NCBI GenBank assembly: GCA_043424615.1
Contig: JBHWOX010000053.1
Coordinates: 1 to 40,962, forward strand
From: JAUNQW01 sp043424615
Lineage (GTDB): Bacteria > Bacillota > Bacilli > Lactobacillales > Carnobacteriaceae_A
DNA length: 40,962 nt
Reading direction: 5' to 3'
Of the stretch, positions 34,695 through 40,962 are shown piece after piece. Position 1 is the first letter of the stretch; every line of letters begins with the position of its first letter. The notes below the pieces were generated by a model that was not told the origin of the DNA, ran no database searches, and saw only the letters and a program-made list of their open reading frames with translations. Made by a program: the position numbers and the translations under genes.

Positions 34695-35297
34695 CTATTT
34701 TGACGTGAGTAATGAAAGTCCTAAACGTAAGTAAGCATCGGTGGTCATAGGCTCTTCCTTTTCTAATTCCTTCTGTACCCGGTCACGTTCTTTTTGAGTA
34801 TAGCCTAAAGCTTCCAGAGCTTGCAGAGCTTCAGCTAATTCTTCATTAGACGCTCGGTCAAACAAGCTTAAGTCACTGACCACAGTCCCTTGCAAGAGGT
34901 CGGTTAGTTTTCCTTTTAAATCGAGGATCAATTGGCCGGCTGTTTTTTTACCTATGCCAGGAAATTGTGTCAGATATTTCACATTTTCATTTTCAATGGC
35001 CTGAATAAAACCATCATGGTTGTCATGGGCTAAAATTGCTAAGGCACTCTTAGGACCAATCCCTGACACCTTGATCAATCGAAGAAAAAATTCTTTTTCA
35101 TCCTTAGAGGGAAAACCATAAAGGACTGGTTTATCTTGCCCCATATGCTGGTAAGCATAAACCGTCACTTCCTGCTGGTGGTGATTAGCTAGACGGTAAG
35201 GATTCGCCATATGTAATAAATAGCCCACTCCCTGGCAGTCCACCACCACATAAGCGGGTTCAATCTCGGTCAAAAGACCACGAAAATATTCAAACAT
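34695..35297 (-). CDS. ruvA: Holliday junction DNA-binding protein RuvA
   Basis: This 200-residue protein binds the four-way junction as a tetramer and loads RuvB. Domain I starts MFEYFRGLLTEIEPAYVVVDCQGVGY. The two helix-hairpin-helix motifs appear in KVSGIGPKSALAIL and FPGIGKKTAGQLILDLK. The C-terminal domain III (about 150-200, EALQALEALGYTQKE) contacts RuvB. AGGAGG lies 10 bases before the ATG. A LexA-like box lies 19-32 bases upstream. Confidence 0.97.
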   Translation of the reverse strand: MFEYFRGLLTEIEPAYVVVDCQGVGYLLHMANPYRLANHHQQEVTVYAYQHMGQDKPVLYGFPSKDEKEFFLRLIKVSGIGPKSALAILAHDNHDGFIQAIENENVKYLTQFPGIGKKTAGQLILDLKGKLTDLLQGTVVSDLSLFDRASNEELAEALQALEALGYTQKERDRVQKELEKEEPMTTDAYLRLGLSLLTSK

Positions 35298-35315
35298 GAA
35301 TAAACAGCCTCCTAG

Positions 35316-35329
35316 CGAACTGATGTTCT
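35316..35329 (-). promoter_or_regulatory. LexA (SOS) box upstream of ruvAB
   Basis: GAACTGATGTTC at 35317-35328 is a perfect GAAC-N4-GTTC core, and C at 35329 (G on the minus strand) with C35316 add outer positions. It is 19 bases upstream of the ruvA start and downstream of both candidate -10 elements (TAGAAT 35342-35337 and TATGAT 35365-35360), so LexA would act near the transcription start or as a roadblock. Confidence 0.75.
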
Positions 35330-35359
35330 CGATTTTATTCTACCACACCTTTTTCTACT

Positions 35360-35387
35360 ATCATAATATGATTCTGTTGCAAAGCAA
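35360..35387 (-). promoter_or_regulatory. Candidate promoter of ruvAB
   Basis: On the minus strand TTGCTT (35387-35382) and TATGAT (35365-35360) are separated by 16 bases. A second possible -10 (TAGAAT, 35342-35337) lies closer to the LexA box but lacks a good -35. Confidence 0.45.
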
Positions 35388-35442
35388 AAAAATGAAAAAT
35401 ATCCCTAACTTTGATACAGTAAAAAAGAATGGAGGAAGATAG

Positions 35443-36294
35443 ATGTCGACGGTTTACCAAGAAGATTATGCCTACCCTGTTGAAGAAGATAAATATCGTT
35501 TAGTAGTGGCTCATGTTTGTCCCTTTGCTCACCGGGCCAGTATTGCCCGAGAATTATTAGGTTTGGATAAGGTCATCTCTCTAGCAGTCACCCACCCTGT
35601 GAAAACTGAAAGAATTTGGTCTTTTGCCGACCAAAAAGATGGGCAAGACCCTGTTCTAGAGGTGGAATACCTTCAGGAGCTCTACCACAATACGAATGCT
35701 GACTATGAAGGCCCTTATTCTGTCCCAGCCCTAGTGGATATAGAAACAAAAACAGTGGTCAACCAAGAGTCATTGGACCTGGTCTATGATTTCGCTCATC
35801 GGTGGACAGACTTCCACTCGGCAGACGCCCCAGAACTATTTCTTGTAGATTTAGAGGATGAGATCCGACAAGCCATTGACTGGTTAGGTGAACATATCCT
35901 CATGCGATCGGCTCAAGCCGGCATGGCCAAAGATCAGGAAGAATATGAAAAATACCATGACCAATTTTTTGAAGCGATGGATGAATTAGATCAAGCTTTA
36001 AAAGGGAAAAATTATTTAATTGGCGACCAACTAACAGCTGCAGATATTGTTGCATACACGCCTTTGGTTCGTTTTGATTCGACAACAGCCATTTCCAGCC
36101 AATTATTCGACCGAGCGCTGACCGACTATGACCATCTCTGGCCTTATATGCACAAGCTCTACCAGATTCCGGCCTTTAAGAATACCACTCATTTTGATCA
36201 CATTTTAAAAGGCTCTTATTTAGGTAAGACTGGTCGGCTCTACTTTCAAAGAGAAATTATTCCAGCCGGTTTAGATTTTTCTCATTGGGATTAA
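35443..36294 (+). CDS. Xi-class glutathione transferase-like protein (glutathionyl-hydroquinone reductase family)
   Basis: This 283-residue protein has the YqjG/ECM4 layout. A thioredoxin-like N-domain carries the catalytic-cysteine motif CPFAHR (Cys26; usually CPWAHR). YLQELY and VPALVD follow, then NQES in place of the usual NNES, and an all-helical C-domain (about 150-260) with TAADIVAYTPLVRFD and LWPYMHKLYQIPAF. The family reduces glutathionyl-hydroquinones to free hydroquinones. The usual RFDPVY tyrosine position reads RFDSTT, so activity may differ. GGAGGA lies 7 bases before the ATG; it is monocistronic and convergent with ilvA. No partner gene for glutathione synthesis is in the window. 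Confidence 0.88.
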   Translation: MSTVYQEDYAYPVEEDKYRLVVAHVCPFAHRASIARELLGLDKVISLAVTHPVKTERIWSFADQKDGQDPVLEVEYLQELYHNTNADYEGPYSVPALVDIETKTVVNQESLDLVYDFAHRWTDFHSADAPELFLVDLEDEIRQAIDWLGEHILMRSAQAGMAKDQEEYEKYHDQFFEAMDELDQALKGKNYLIGDQLTAADIVAYTPLVRFDSTTAISSQLFDRALTDYDHLWPYMHKLYQIPAFKNTTHFDHILKGSYLGKTGRLYFQREIIPAGLDFSHWD

Positions 36295-36330
36295 AAAAGT
36301 GGCCATTTAATCTTTATAAATAACAAACAA

Positions 36331-36362
36331 AAACCAGCTATGACAGTCATAGCTGGTTTTTT
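36331..36362. terminator. Bidirectional terminator between the glutathione transferase-like gene and ilvA
   Basis: A perfect 13-bp stem (36331-36343 with 36347-36359) with a tight 3-base centre ends in T residues to 36362 on the plus strand and has an A-rich left flank, so it can serve both convergent genes. Confidence 0.9.
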
Positions 36363-36374
36363 GAGGGATCAGTT

Positions 36375-37643
36375 TTAGACTAATAAGTCATACAAGGTGG
36401 GTTGGTCATTAAGTGAAATATATTTAGGATCAAATTCTTCAATTCTTTCCAATAAACCGGAGAGATGGTCAGGATTAGCTAATTCAATTCCTACCAATAA
36501 AGGACCTTCATTTCGATTATTTTTTTTGGTGTATTGGAAGGTCGTAATATCATCTCCAGGGCCTAGAATATCTGAAACAAATTCTCGTAAAGCTCCCGCA
36601 CGCTGTGGAAAATGAAGGATAAAATAATGTTTTCGCCCTTCATACATCAAAGCCCGTTCTTCAATTTCGCCCAGTCGATTGATATCATTATTACCACCAC
36701 TCACCAGGCAAATCACTGTCTTCCCTTTAATCATATCTCGAACCTTATCTAAAGCAGCAATGCTCAAAGCTCCTGAAGGTTCAGCAATAATGGCCTGGCG
36801 GGTATACATGTCCAAAATTTTAGAGCAGACCAGCCCTTCTTCCACCTCCACAAAATCTTGAACCAGATCACGGGTGATGCCAAAAGTCAGATCTCCCACT
36901 TGGGCAACAGCAGTGCCATCACAAAAGGAATCTATTTTTTCTAGGGCCAGCACTTCTCCTTTACTCACCGATTTTTGCATGGAGGGAGCTCCGGTCGCTT
37001 CGACACCGATAATTTTTGTCTCAGGCATGGCTTCTGAAAGATAGCTGGCAACGCCTGAAATCAAACCACCACCACCGATTTGACAGATAAAGTAATCGGC
37101 TGTTTCTCCTGCCGCTACTAAATCTTGATGGATTTCCACGGCCAGTGAGCCCTGACCCGCAATGACATTATAATCATTGAAGGGTTCAACAAAATATTGT
37201 TGGTTTTCTTCTGAATAACGGTGGGCGGCCACACTACACTCATCAAAAGTATCTCCGACGAGATGAATGGTCACAAAGTCCCCACCAAAATACTCCACCT
37301 GCTGGATTTTTTGATTAGGGGTCGTGACCGGCATGAAAATATCAGCCTGCGTCTGCAAGTCCTGAGCAGTATAGGCCACTCCCTGTGCATGGTTACCTGC
37401 AGAGGCACACACAACGCCTTGGGAAAGTTCTTGGTCGGTCAATTCCGACATAGCGTAGTAGGCCCCCCGCAGCTTAAACGAACGAACTTTTTGTAAATCT
37501 TCACGTTTGAGTAAAATAGTCGCGTCATATTTTTTGGATAAATAGTCATCTTTTTGAAGGGGAGTCTTATTCACAACTTCCTTCAAGACGCGGTATGCAT
37601 CGAGCACTTTTTCTTTATTGACATGATCATGATAATCCGGCAT
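36375..37643 (-). CDS. ilvA: Threonine ammonia-lyase (threonine dehydratase), biosynthetic
   Basis: This 422-residue PLP enzyme makes 2-oxobutyrate from threonine, the first step to isoleucine. The PLP lysine is in RSFKLRGAY (Lys57), the phosphate-binding loop in QIGGGGLISG, with CASAGNHAQGVA and SGGNND. A single C-terminal ACT-like domain (about 330-415, HYFILHFPQRAGALREFV) gives the short Firmicutes form instead of the two-domain 514-residue E. coli enzyme. The ATG at 37643 has AAGGAGGAG upstream; the frame is open 9 codons further. Last gene of the ilv operon. Confidence 0.96.
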   Translation of the reverse strand: MPDYHDHVNKEKVLDAYRVLKEVVNKTPLQKDDYLSKKYDATILLKREDLQKVRSFKLRGAYYAMSELTDQELSQGVVCASAGNHAQGVAYTAQDLQTQADIFMPVTTPNQKIQQVEYFGGDFVTIHLVGDTFDECSVAAHRYSEENQQYFVEPFNDYNVIAGQGSLAVEIHQDLVAAGETADYFICQIGGGGLISGVASYLSEAMPETKIIGVEATGAPSMQKSVSKGEVLALEKIDSFCDGTAVAQVGDLTFGITRDLVQDFVEVEEGLVCSKILDMYTRQAIIAEPSGALSIAALDKVRDMIKGKTVICLVSGGNNDINRLGEIEERALMYEGRKHYFILHFPQRAGALREFVSDILGPGDDITTFQYTKKNNRNEGPLLVGIELANPDHLSGLLERIEEFDPKYISLNDQPTLYDLLV

Positions 37644-37692
37644 AAAACTCCTCCTTGGATGATTCAACAACTGTCCCTTTTAGCTATTGGCT

Positions 37693-38703
37693 TTAATTAT
37701 CGGTGTTCACAGCGTTTTCTTTGACGAATGGCATCATATCTCTCAAGCGAGCACCCACTTCTTCGATTGGATGACCTTGTTCTTTTTCACGCAATTCTTT
37801 GAAGTGTTTGAAGCCATTGTGGTAGTCATCCACGAACTCTTTGGCAAAAGCCCCTGATTGAATATCAGCTAGGATATCTTTCATAGACTCTTTCACTTCT
37901 GGAGTAATAACACGGGGACCAGAAACATAGTCGCCATACTCAGCCGTGTTGGAGATCGATTTACGCATATGTTCCATTCCACCTTCATACATGAGGTCGA
38001 CGATCAATTTCATCTCATGAAGGACTTCAAAGTACGCGATTTCTGGTTGGTAACCCGCTTCTGTTAGGGTTTCAAAGCCAGCTTGAATCAAGTGCATGGC
38101 CCCCCCACAAAGAACGGCTTGTTCTCCAAATAAGTCAGTTTCAGTTTCTTCTTTGAAGTCAGTTTCTAAGAAACCAACACGGCCGGCACCAATTTGATTG
38201 GCCCATGACATCGCAATATCTTGAGCATGCCCAGTCGCATCTTGGTAAACCGCAAAGAGGGCAGGAACACCAGAGCCATTTTCAAACTCACGTCTGACTA
38301 AGTGGCCCGGTCCTTTAGGGGCAACCATGAAGACATCGATATCTTCTTGAGGTTTGATGGTTTGGAAATGGATATTGAAACCATGAGCAAATGCTAAAGC
38401 ATTGCCGGCTTCCAAGTGAGGTTCCACTTGTTTTTCATAGATGTCGGCTTGAATTTCATCAGGCAAAAGCATCATGACAATGTCGGCTTGCTTGACTGCT
38501 TCGTCCACTTCATACACCTCGAAGCCATCTTCTTTTGCTCGATTAGCGGATGATCCTGGGCGAATACCAATGATGACATCATTCCCATTATCACGAAGGT
38601 TTTTTGAGTGAGCGCCTCCTTGTGACCCATACCCTAGAACAGCAATTTTTTTCCCTTCCAAAGCATTGCCTTTAACATCACTTTCATAATATACATTAGC
38701 CAT
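37693..38703 (-). CDS. ilvC: Ketol-acid reductoisomerase (class I)
   Basis: This 336-residue enzyme converts acetolactate or acetohydroxybutyrate to dihydroxy acids with NAD(P)H and Mg2+. The Rossmann loop GYGSQG is at 24-29 and the cofactor-specificity loop RPGSS at 48-52, which suggests NADPH. AHGFNIHF, APKGPGHLVR and DLFGEQAVLCGG carry catalytic and metal residues. The residue after GYGSQG is Gly30 where His is usual (GHAH). It lies between ilvN and ilvA with its own AGGAGATG ribosome site. Confidence 0.97.
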   Translation of the reverse strand: MANVYYESDVKGNALEGKKIAVLGYGSQGGAHSKNLRDNGNDVIIGIRPGSSANRAKEDGFEVYEVDEAVKQADIVMMLLPDEIQADIYEKQVEPHLEAGNALAFAHGFNIHFQTIKPQEDIDVFMVAPKGPGHLVRREFENGSGVPALFAVYQDATGHAQDIAMSWANQIGAGRVGFLETDFKEETETDLFGEQAVLCGGAMHLIQAGFETLTEAGYQPEIAYFEVLHEMKLIVDLMYEGGMEHMRKSISNTAEYGDYVSGPRVITPEVKESMKDILADIQSGAFAKEFVDDYHNGFKHFKELREKEQGHPIEEVGARLRDMMPFVKENAVNTDN

Positions 38704-38745
38704 ATTTCTTCATCTCCTAATTTTTATTTTTTTAATCCACTAAGT

Positions 38746-39009
38746 TTAATAATGACTTTCTAAGGAAGTCATGTCGATGGCACGGACCACATCCACTTGC
38801 TTGTCAAGCGTTCGCGTTAAGAGAGCTGCTTGAGCTTCAGCACTTTCTTCGGGCAGCCGTACACCAATGGTAATAATTGAAATCTCAGGATCTTCTGTAG
38901 CAATCAAGGACAAGGTATCAATATTAAAGCGAGGTTTTAAGACAACTTGAGTGATCCGGTGTAACACTCCAGGACGGTTCACTACGGTCAATTGGATTAA
39001 TCGGTACAT
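38746..39009 (-). CDS. ilvN: Acetolactate synthase small (regulatory) subunit, short form
   Basis: This 87-residue protein consists of a single ACT domain (RLIQLTVVNRPGVLHRITQVV), where branched-chain amino acids normally bind for feedback inhibition. Most Firmicutes IlvN/IlvH proteins are about 160 residues with a second domain; this one has the size of E. coli IlvM. It ends cleanly before a 42-base gap to ilvC, with no sign of a frameshifted second half. It overlaps the end of ilvB by 13 bases, with AAAGGGG upstream. Confidence 0.93.
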   Translation of the reverse strand: MYRLIQLTVVNRPGVLHRITQVVLKPRFNIDTLSLIATEDPEISIITIGVRLPEESAEAQAALLTRTLDKQVDVVRAIDMTSLESHY

Positions 39010-40712
39010 GTGTAAACCCCTTTCATCTGGTCGTTGGAATCCCCTGCAGCCACCATCGGATAAACGAGATCTTCACCATCGATATTAATTTCTAGCACAT
39101 AAGCGCCATCATAATCAAAGGCTTGGTCAATGGCCTCTTTTAAATCAGCGGGGTCGGAAACGCGACTGGCTTTCACTCCTAAGGCCTCAGAGAGTTTGAC
39201 AAAGTCTGGTAAACGGTCAGAGGTGGTGTGAGAAAGACGTTTGTCATAGAACAGGGTTTGCCATTGGCGGACCATTCCTAAGGAAGAATTATTAATGATA
39301 AAATATTTCACCTTAAGGTCATTTTCTTCTAAAATGTTCAACTCTTGGTTAGTCATTTGGAAGCCGCCGTCTCCTACAAAGCAGACCACCTCTCGGTCGC
39401 GATGAGCCATTTGGGCACCGATTGCTGCGGGAACGCCGAAGCCCATGGTGCCAGCCCCTCCAGAGGTCAGATGTTGGTTACCATATTGGAAAGGATAAGA
39501 CTGAGCCACCCACATTTGGTGTTGGCCGACATCTGATACGACCAAAGCTTGGCCCTTGGTTTTCTCGCCCACATATTTAATGGCTTCTGAGGCTAGAATG
39601 GTTTCTTTTTGTTCATAATGAATGGGATGTTTATCACGATTCGCTAAGCACTCTTCCACCCACTCATCCTGGCTAGTATAGTCTTCCATTTCATAAGCTA
39701 ATAAAGTTTCCAGAGCCTGCTTGGCATCCACTTGATAGGGAAAATCAGTGTCAATAATTTTTCCTAATTCTGAATGATCAATGTCAAAGTGGGCAATTTT
39801 AGCATGAGGGGCAAAATTATTAGGTTTAGTAGCTACCCGGTCATCAAAACGAGAACCAATATTGATGAGTAAATCACACTCCATGATCGCTGTGTTGGCC
39901 GCATAGCTCCCATGCATGCCCGCCATTCCAAGGTTAAAACGACCAGTTGAAGGATAAGCTCCCTGCCCTAACAAGGTTGAAATAGCAGGAATTTCGTAAC
40001 GCTCGATGAACTGAGTCAATAGATCATCTGCTTCTGCTAAGGCGACCCCATGTCCGAAAAGAATCAAAGGTTTTTCAGCCTCTTTGAGCGCTTGCATGAC
40101 GGGGCTCACATCGATTCCGTCAGCTGCAATGCTTTCAGGATGATAACCGGGTAAGTTCATTCCGATTTGAGCGTGTGGCTTGGCTTCAGCATAGGCTTGG
40201 CTAACATTTTTAGGGATGTCAACAACGACAGGACCTTTACGTCCGGTATTAGCGATATGCAAAGCTTCATGAATGGTTTGTTGAATGTCCTCGGCCCGTC
40301 TCACCTGAAAAACATATTTGGTGATAGGAGTCATTAAACCTTGGACATCCACTTCTTGAAAGGCATCTTTCCCAATGCCCGTTTCAGCAACTTGACCCGT
40401 AATAACAACCAGAGGAATAGAATCCATCATAGCAGTCGCTATAGCTGTGACGGTATTGGTTGCTCCTGGCCCACTGGTTACAATACAAACGCCTGGACGA
40501 CCGGATGCTCGTGCATAGCCATCCGCCGCATGAGCGGCTCCTTGTTCGTGTCGGGCTAGAATATGATTGGTCTTCGACTTATGGAATTGGTCGAAAATAT
40601 CAATGACTGCCCCACCAGGGTAACCGAATAAAACGTCGACACCTTCGTCTTCCAATGCATCGACTAAGAGTTCAGTTCCCTGCTTCATTCGCGATGACTG
40701 CGTGTCTTCCAT
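38997..40712 (-). CDS. ilvB: Acetolactate synthase large (catalytic) subunit
   Basis: This 571-residue ThDP enzyme condenses pyruvate with pyruvate or 2-oxobutyrate. It shows the catalytic Glu region ARHEQGAAHAADGYARASG, the GYPGGAVIDIFD N-terminus, the FAD-domain stretch in the middle and the ThDP motif GDGGFQMTNQELNILEENDLKVKYFIINN with a GDG...NN signature. Association with ilvN and ilvC marks it as anabolic rather than the catabolic AlsS. AGGAG lies 8 bases before the ATG. A terminator and leader precede it. No ilvD is present in the window. Confidence 0.97.
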   Translation of the reverse strand: MEDTQSSRMKQGTELLVDALEDEGVDVLFGYPGGAVIDIFDQFHKSKTNHILARHEQGAAHAADGYARASGRPGVCIVTSGPGATNTVTAIATAMMDSIPLVVITGQVAETGIGKDAFQEVDVQGLMTPITKYVFQVRRAEDIQQTIHEALHIANTGRKGPVVVDIPKNVSQAYAEAKPHAQIGMNLPGYHPESIAADGIDVSPVMQALKEAEKPLILFGHGVALAEADDLLTQFIERYEIPAISTLLGQGAYPSTGRFNLGMAGMHGSYAANTAIMECDLLINIGSRFDDRVATKPNNFAPHAKIAHFDIDHSELGKIIDTDFPYQVDAKQALETLLAYEMEDYTSQDEWVEECLANRDKHPIHYEQKETILASEAIKYVGEKTKGQALVVSDVGQHQMWVAQSYPFQYGNQHLTSGGAGTMGFGVPAAIGAQMAHRDREVVCFVGDGGFQMTNQELNILEENDLKVKYFIINNSSLGMVRQWQTLFYDKRLSHTTSDRLPDFVKLSEALGVKASRVSDPADLKEAIDQAFDYDGAYVLEINIDGEDLVYPMVAAGDSNDQMKGVYTCTD

Positions 40713-40749
40713 AATTACATCTCCTATCTTTTTAGGTATTCAAAACAAT

Positions 40750-40850
40750 AAAAAAAGCATCCCATCCTGTTTGTTGGATGGGATGCTTCAATCCCATCTG
40801 CTTAGCACAAATAGGATTCAAACACTGAAATTTTTTCAGGTCTCAATCCT
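40750..40850 (-). promoter_or_regulatory. Transcription attenuator of the ilv operon (five-segment relay)
   Basis: On the minus strand five segments can pair exclusively. Segment 1 (40850-40845) pairs with segment 2 (40818-40813), extended by a nested 6-bp hairpin (40839-40834 with 40830-40825). Segment 2 (40818-40808) alternatively pairs with segment 3 (40800-40790) in an 11-bp stem with two G-U pairs. Segment 3 (40798-40791) alternatively pairs with segment 4 (40784-40777) in a perfect 8-bp stem. Segment 4 (40788-40776) pairs with segment 5 (40767-40755) as a perfect 13-bp terminator followed by seven T residues. A ribosome finishing the leader peptide at the UGA (40845-40843) masks segment 1 and leads to termination. 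One stalled at the Ile/Leu/Val codons leaves it free and leads to read-through. Confidence 0.85.
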
Positions 40851-40893
40851 CGTTCTTCACGATAATTAAAATATTCATATTTGTGTTGCGCAT
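40843..40893 (-). CDS. ilv operon leader peptide with Ile-Leu-Ile-Ile-Val run
   Basis: A 16-codon frame encodes MRNTNMNILIIVKNED. Five consecutive branched-chain codons (ATT TTA ATT ATC GTG) occupy positions 8-12. GAGG lies 9 bases before the ATG at 40893. An in-frame ATG at 40908 would add five residues but has no ribosome site. The stop codon falls inside the first RNA-pairing segment of the attenuator. The frame was too short for ordinary gene callers but is well supported by its codon content and placement. Confidence 0.82.
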   Translation of the reverse strand: MRNTNMNILIIVKNED

Positions 40894-40943
40894 CTGGAAT
40901 CGCCTCATAATTTAATATTTGTTTATTTGTTTTGTTATTAATA

Positions 40944-40949
40944 ACTATA
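40944..40949 (-). promoter_or_regulatory. Possible -10 element of the ilv leader promoter
   Basis: TATAGT on the minus strand lies about 50 bases before the leader peptide start; the matching -35 would be outside the window. No other feature is visible in 40909-40962. Confidence 0.3.
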
Positions 40950-40962
40950 TAACCAACACAGG

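Noticed and set aside
40825..40839. CodY box in the ilv leader
   Set aside because: CTGAAA-AAA-TTTCAG resembles part of the CodY consensus but has too many mismatches and is better explained as the nested hairpin of pairing 1:2.
40713..40962. T-box riboswitch upstream of ilvB
   Set aside because: No AGGGTGGNACCGCG-type T-box sequence or specifier loop is present; the leader peptide plus alternative hairpins explain the region.

Overview
The window is a low-GC Firmicutes chromosome segment. It is tightly packed, has strong AGGAGG-type ribosome sites, uses some TTG and GTG starts, and carries rho-independent terminators. Gene content (ecsAB-hit-yhaH, yhaMNO, prsA, ruvAB-queA-tgt-yajC, ytpR-pepA, trmB-ytmP, and a V-type ATPase in the ntp order known from Enterococcus hirae) points to Lactobacillales. 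An Aerococcaceae or Carnobacteriaceae relative is my guess, but the sequence alone does not settle the genus. I see no transposase, integrase, phage gene, CRISPR array, rRNA or tRNA. This is core chromosome, not an island.

Layout. 1-4050: a four-helix membrane protein of unknown role, a small protein that may be the orphan head of an SftA-type DNA translocase, ytpR, pepA, and a divergent small anchored protein. 4054-8530: trmB, ytmP and ecsBA on the minus strand, divergent from hit and a YtxH-like gene. 8590-10810: a ktrB-ktrA potassium uptake pair with a clear sigma-A promoter, converging on the V-ATPase at a shared bidirectional terminator. 10820-19395: a nine-gene V-ATPase operon (ntpF-I-K-E-C-G-A-B-D). 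Its rotor subunit keeps all five Na+ ligands known from E. hirae, and a near-perfect CcpA cre site precedes its first gene. 19581-25926: prsA, the yhaO-yhaN-yhaM nuclease cluster and yheA. 26001-31244: a class A penicillin-binding protein, nrnA, dinB, a ComN-like gene and yajC. 31318-35297: tgt, queA, ruvB and ruvA. 35443-36294: a Xi-class glutathione transferase-like gene. 36375-40962: the isoleucine/valine operon ilvB-ilvN-ilvC-ilvA behind a long leader.

The most interesting element is the ilv leader (about 40750-40908). It encodes a 16-residue peptide with five consecutive branched-chain residues (Ile-Leu-Ile-Ile-Val). It is followed by mutually exclusive RNA pairings that end in a 13-bp terminator. 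The pairings can be read as a complete five-segment ribosome-controlled attenuator, one segment more than the classical four.

Regulation visible elsewhere: LexA/SOS-type boxes sit upstream of both dinB and ruvAB. A terminator followed by a new promoter separates ruvAB from queA-tgt-yajC. A hairpin separates ytmP from trmB. Most start-codon choices below were made from ribosome-site spacing and family N-termini, and several differ from the longest open frame.
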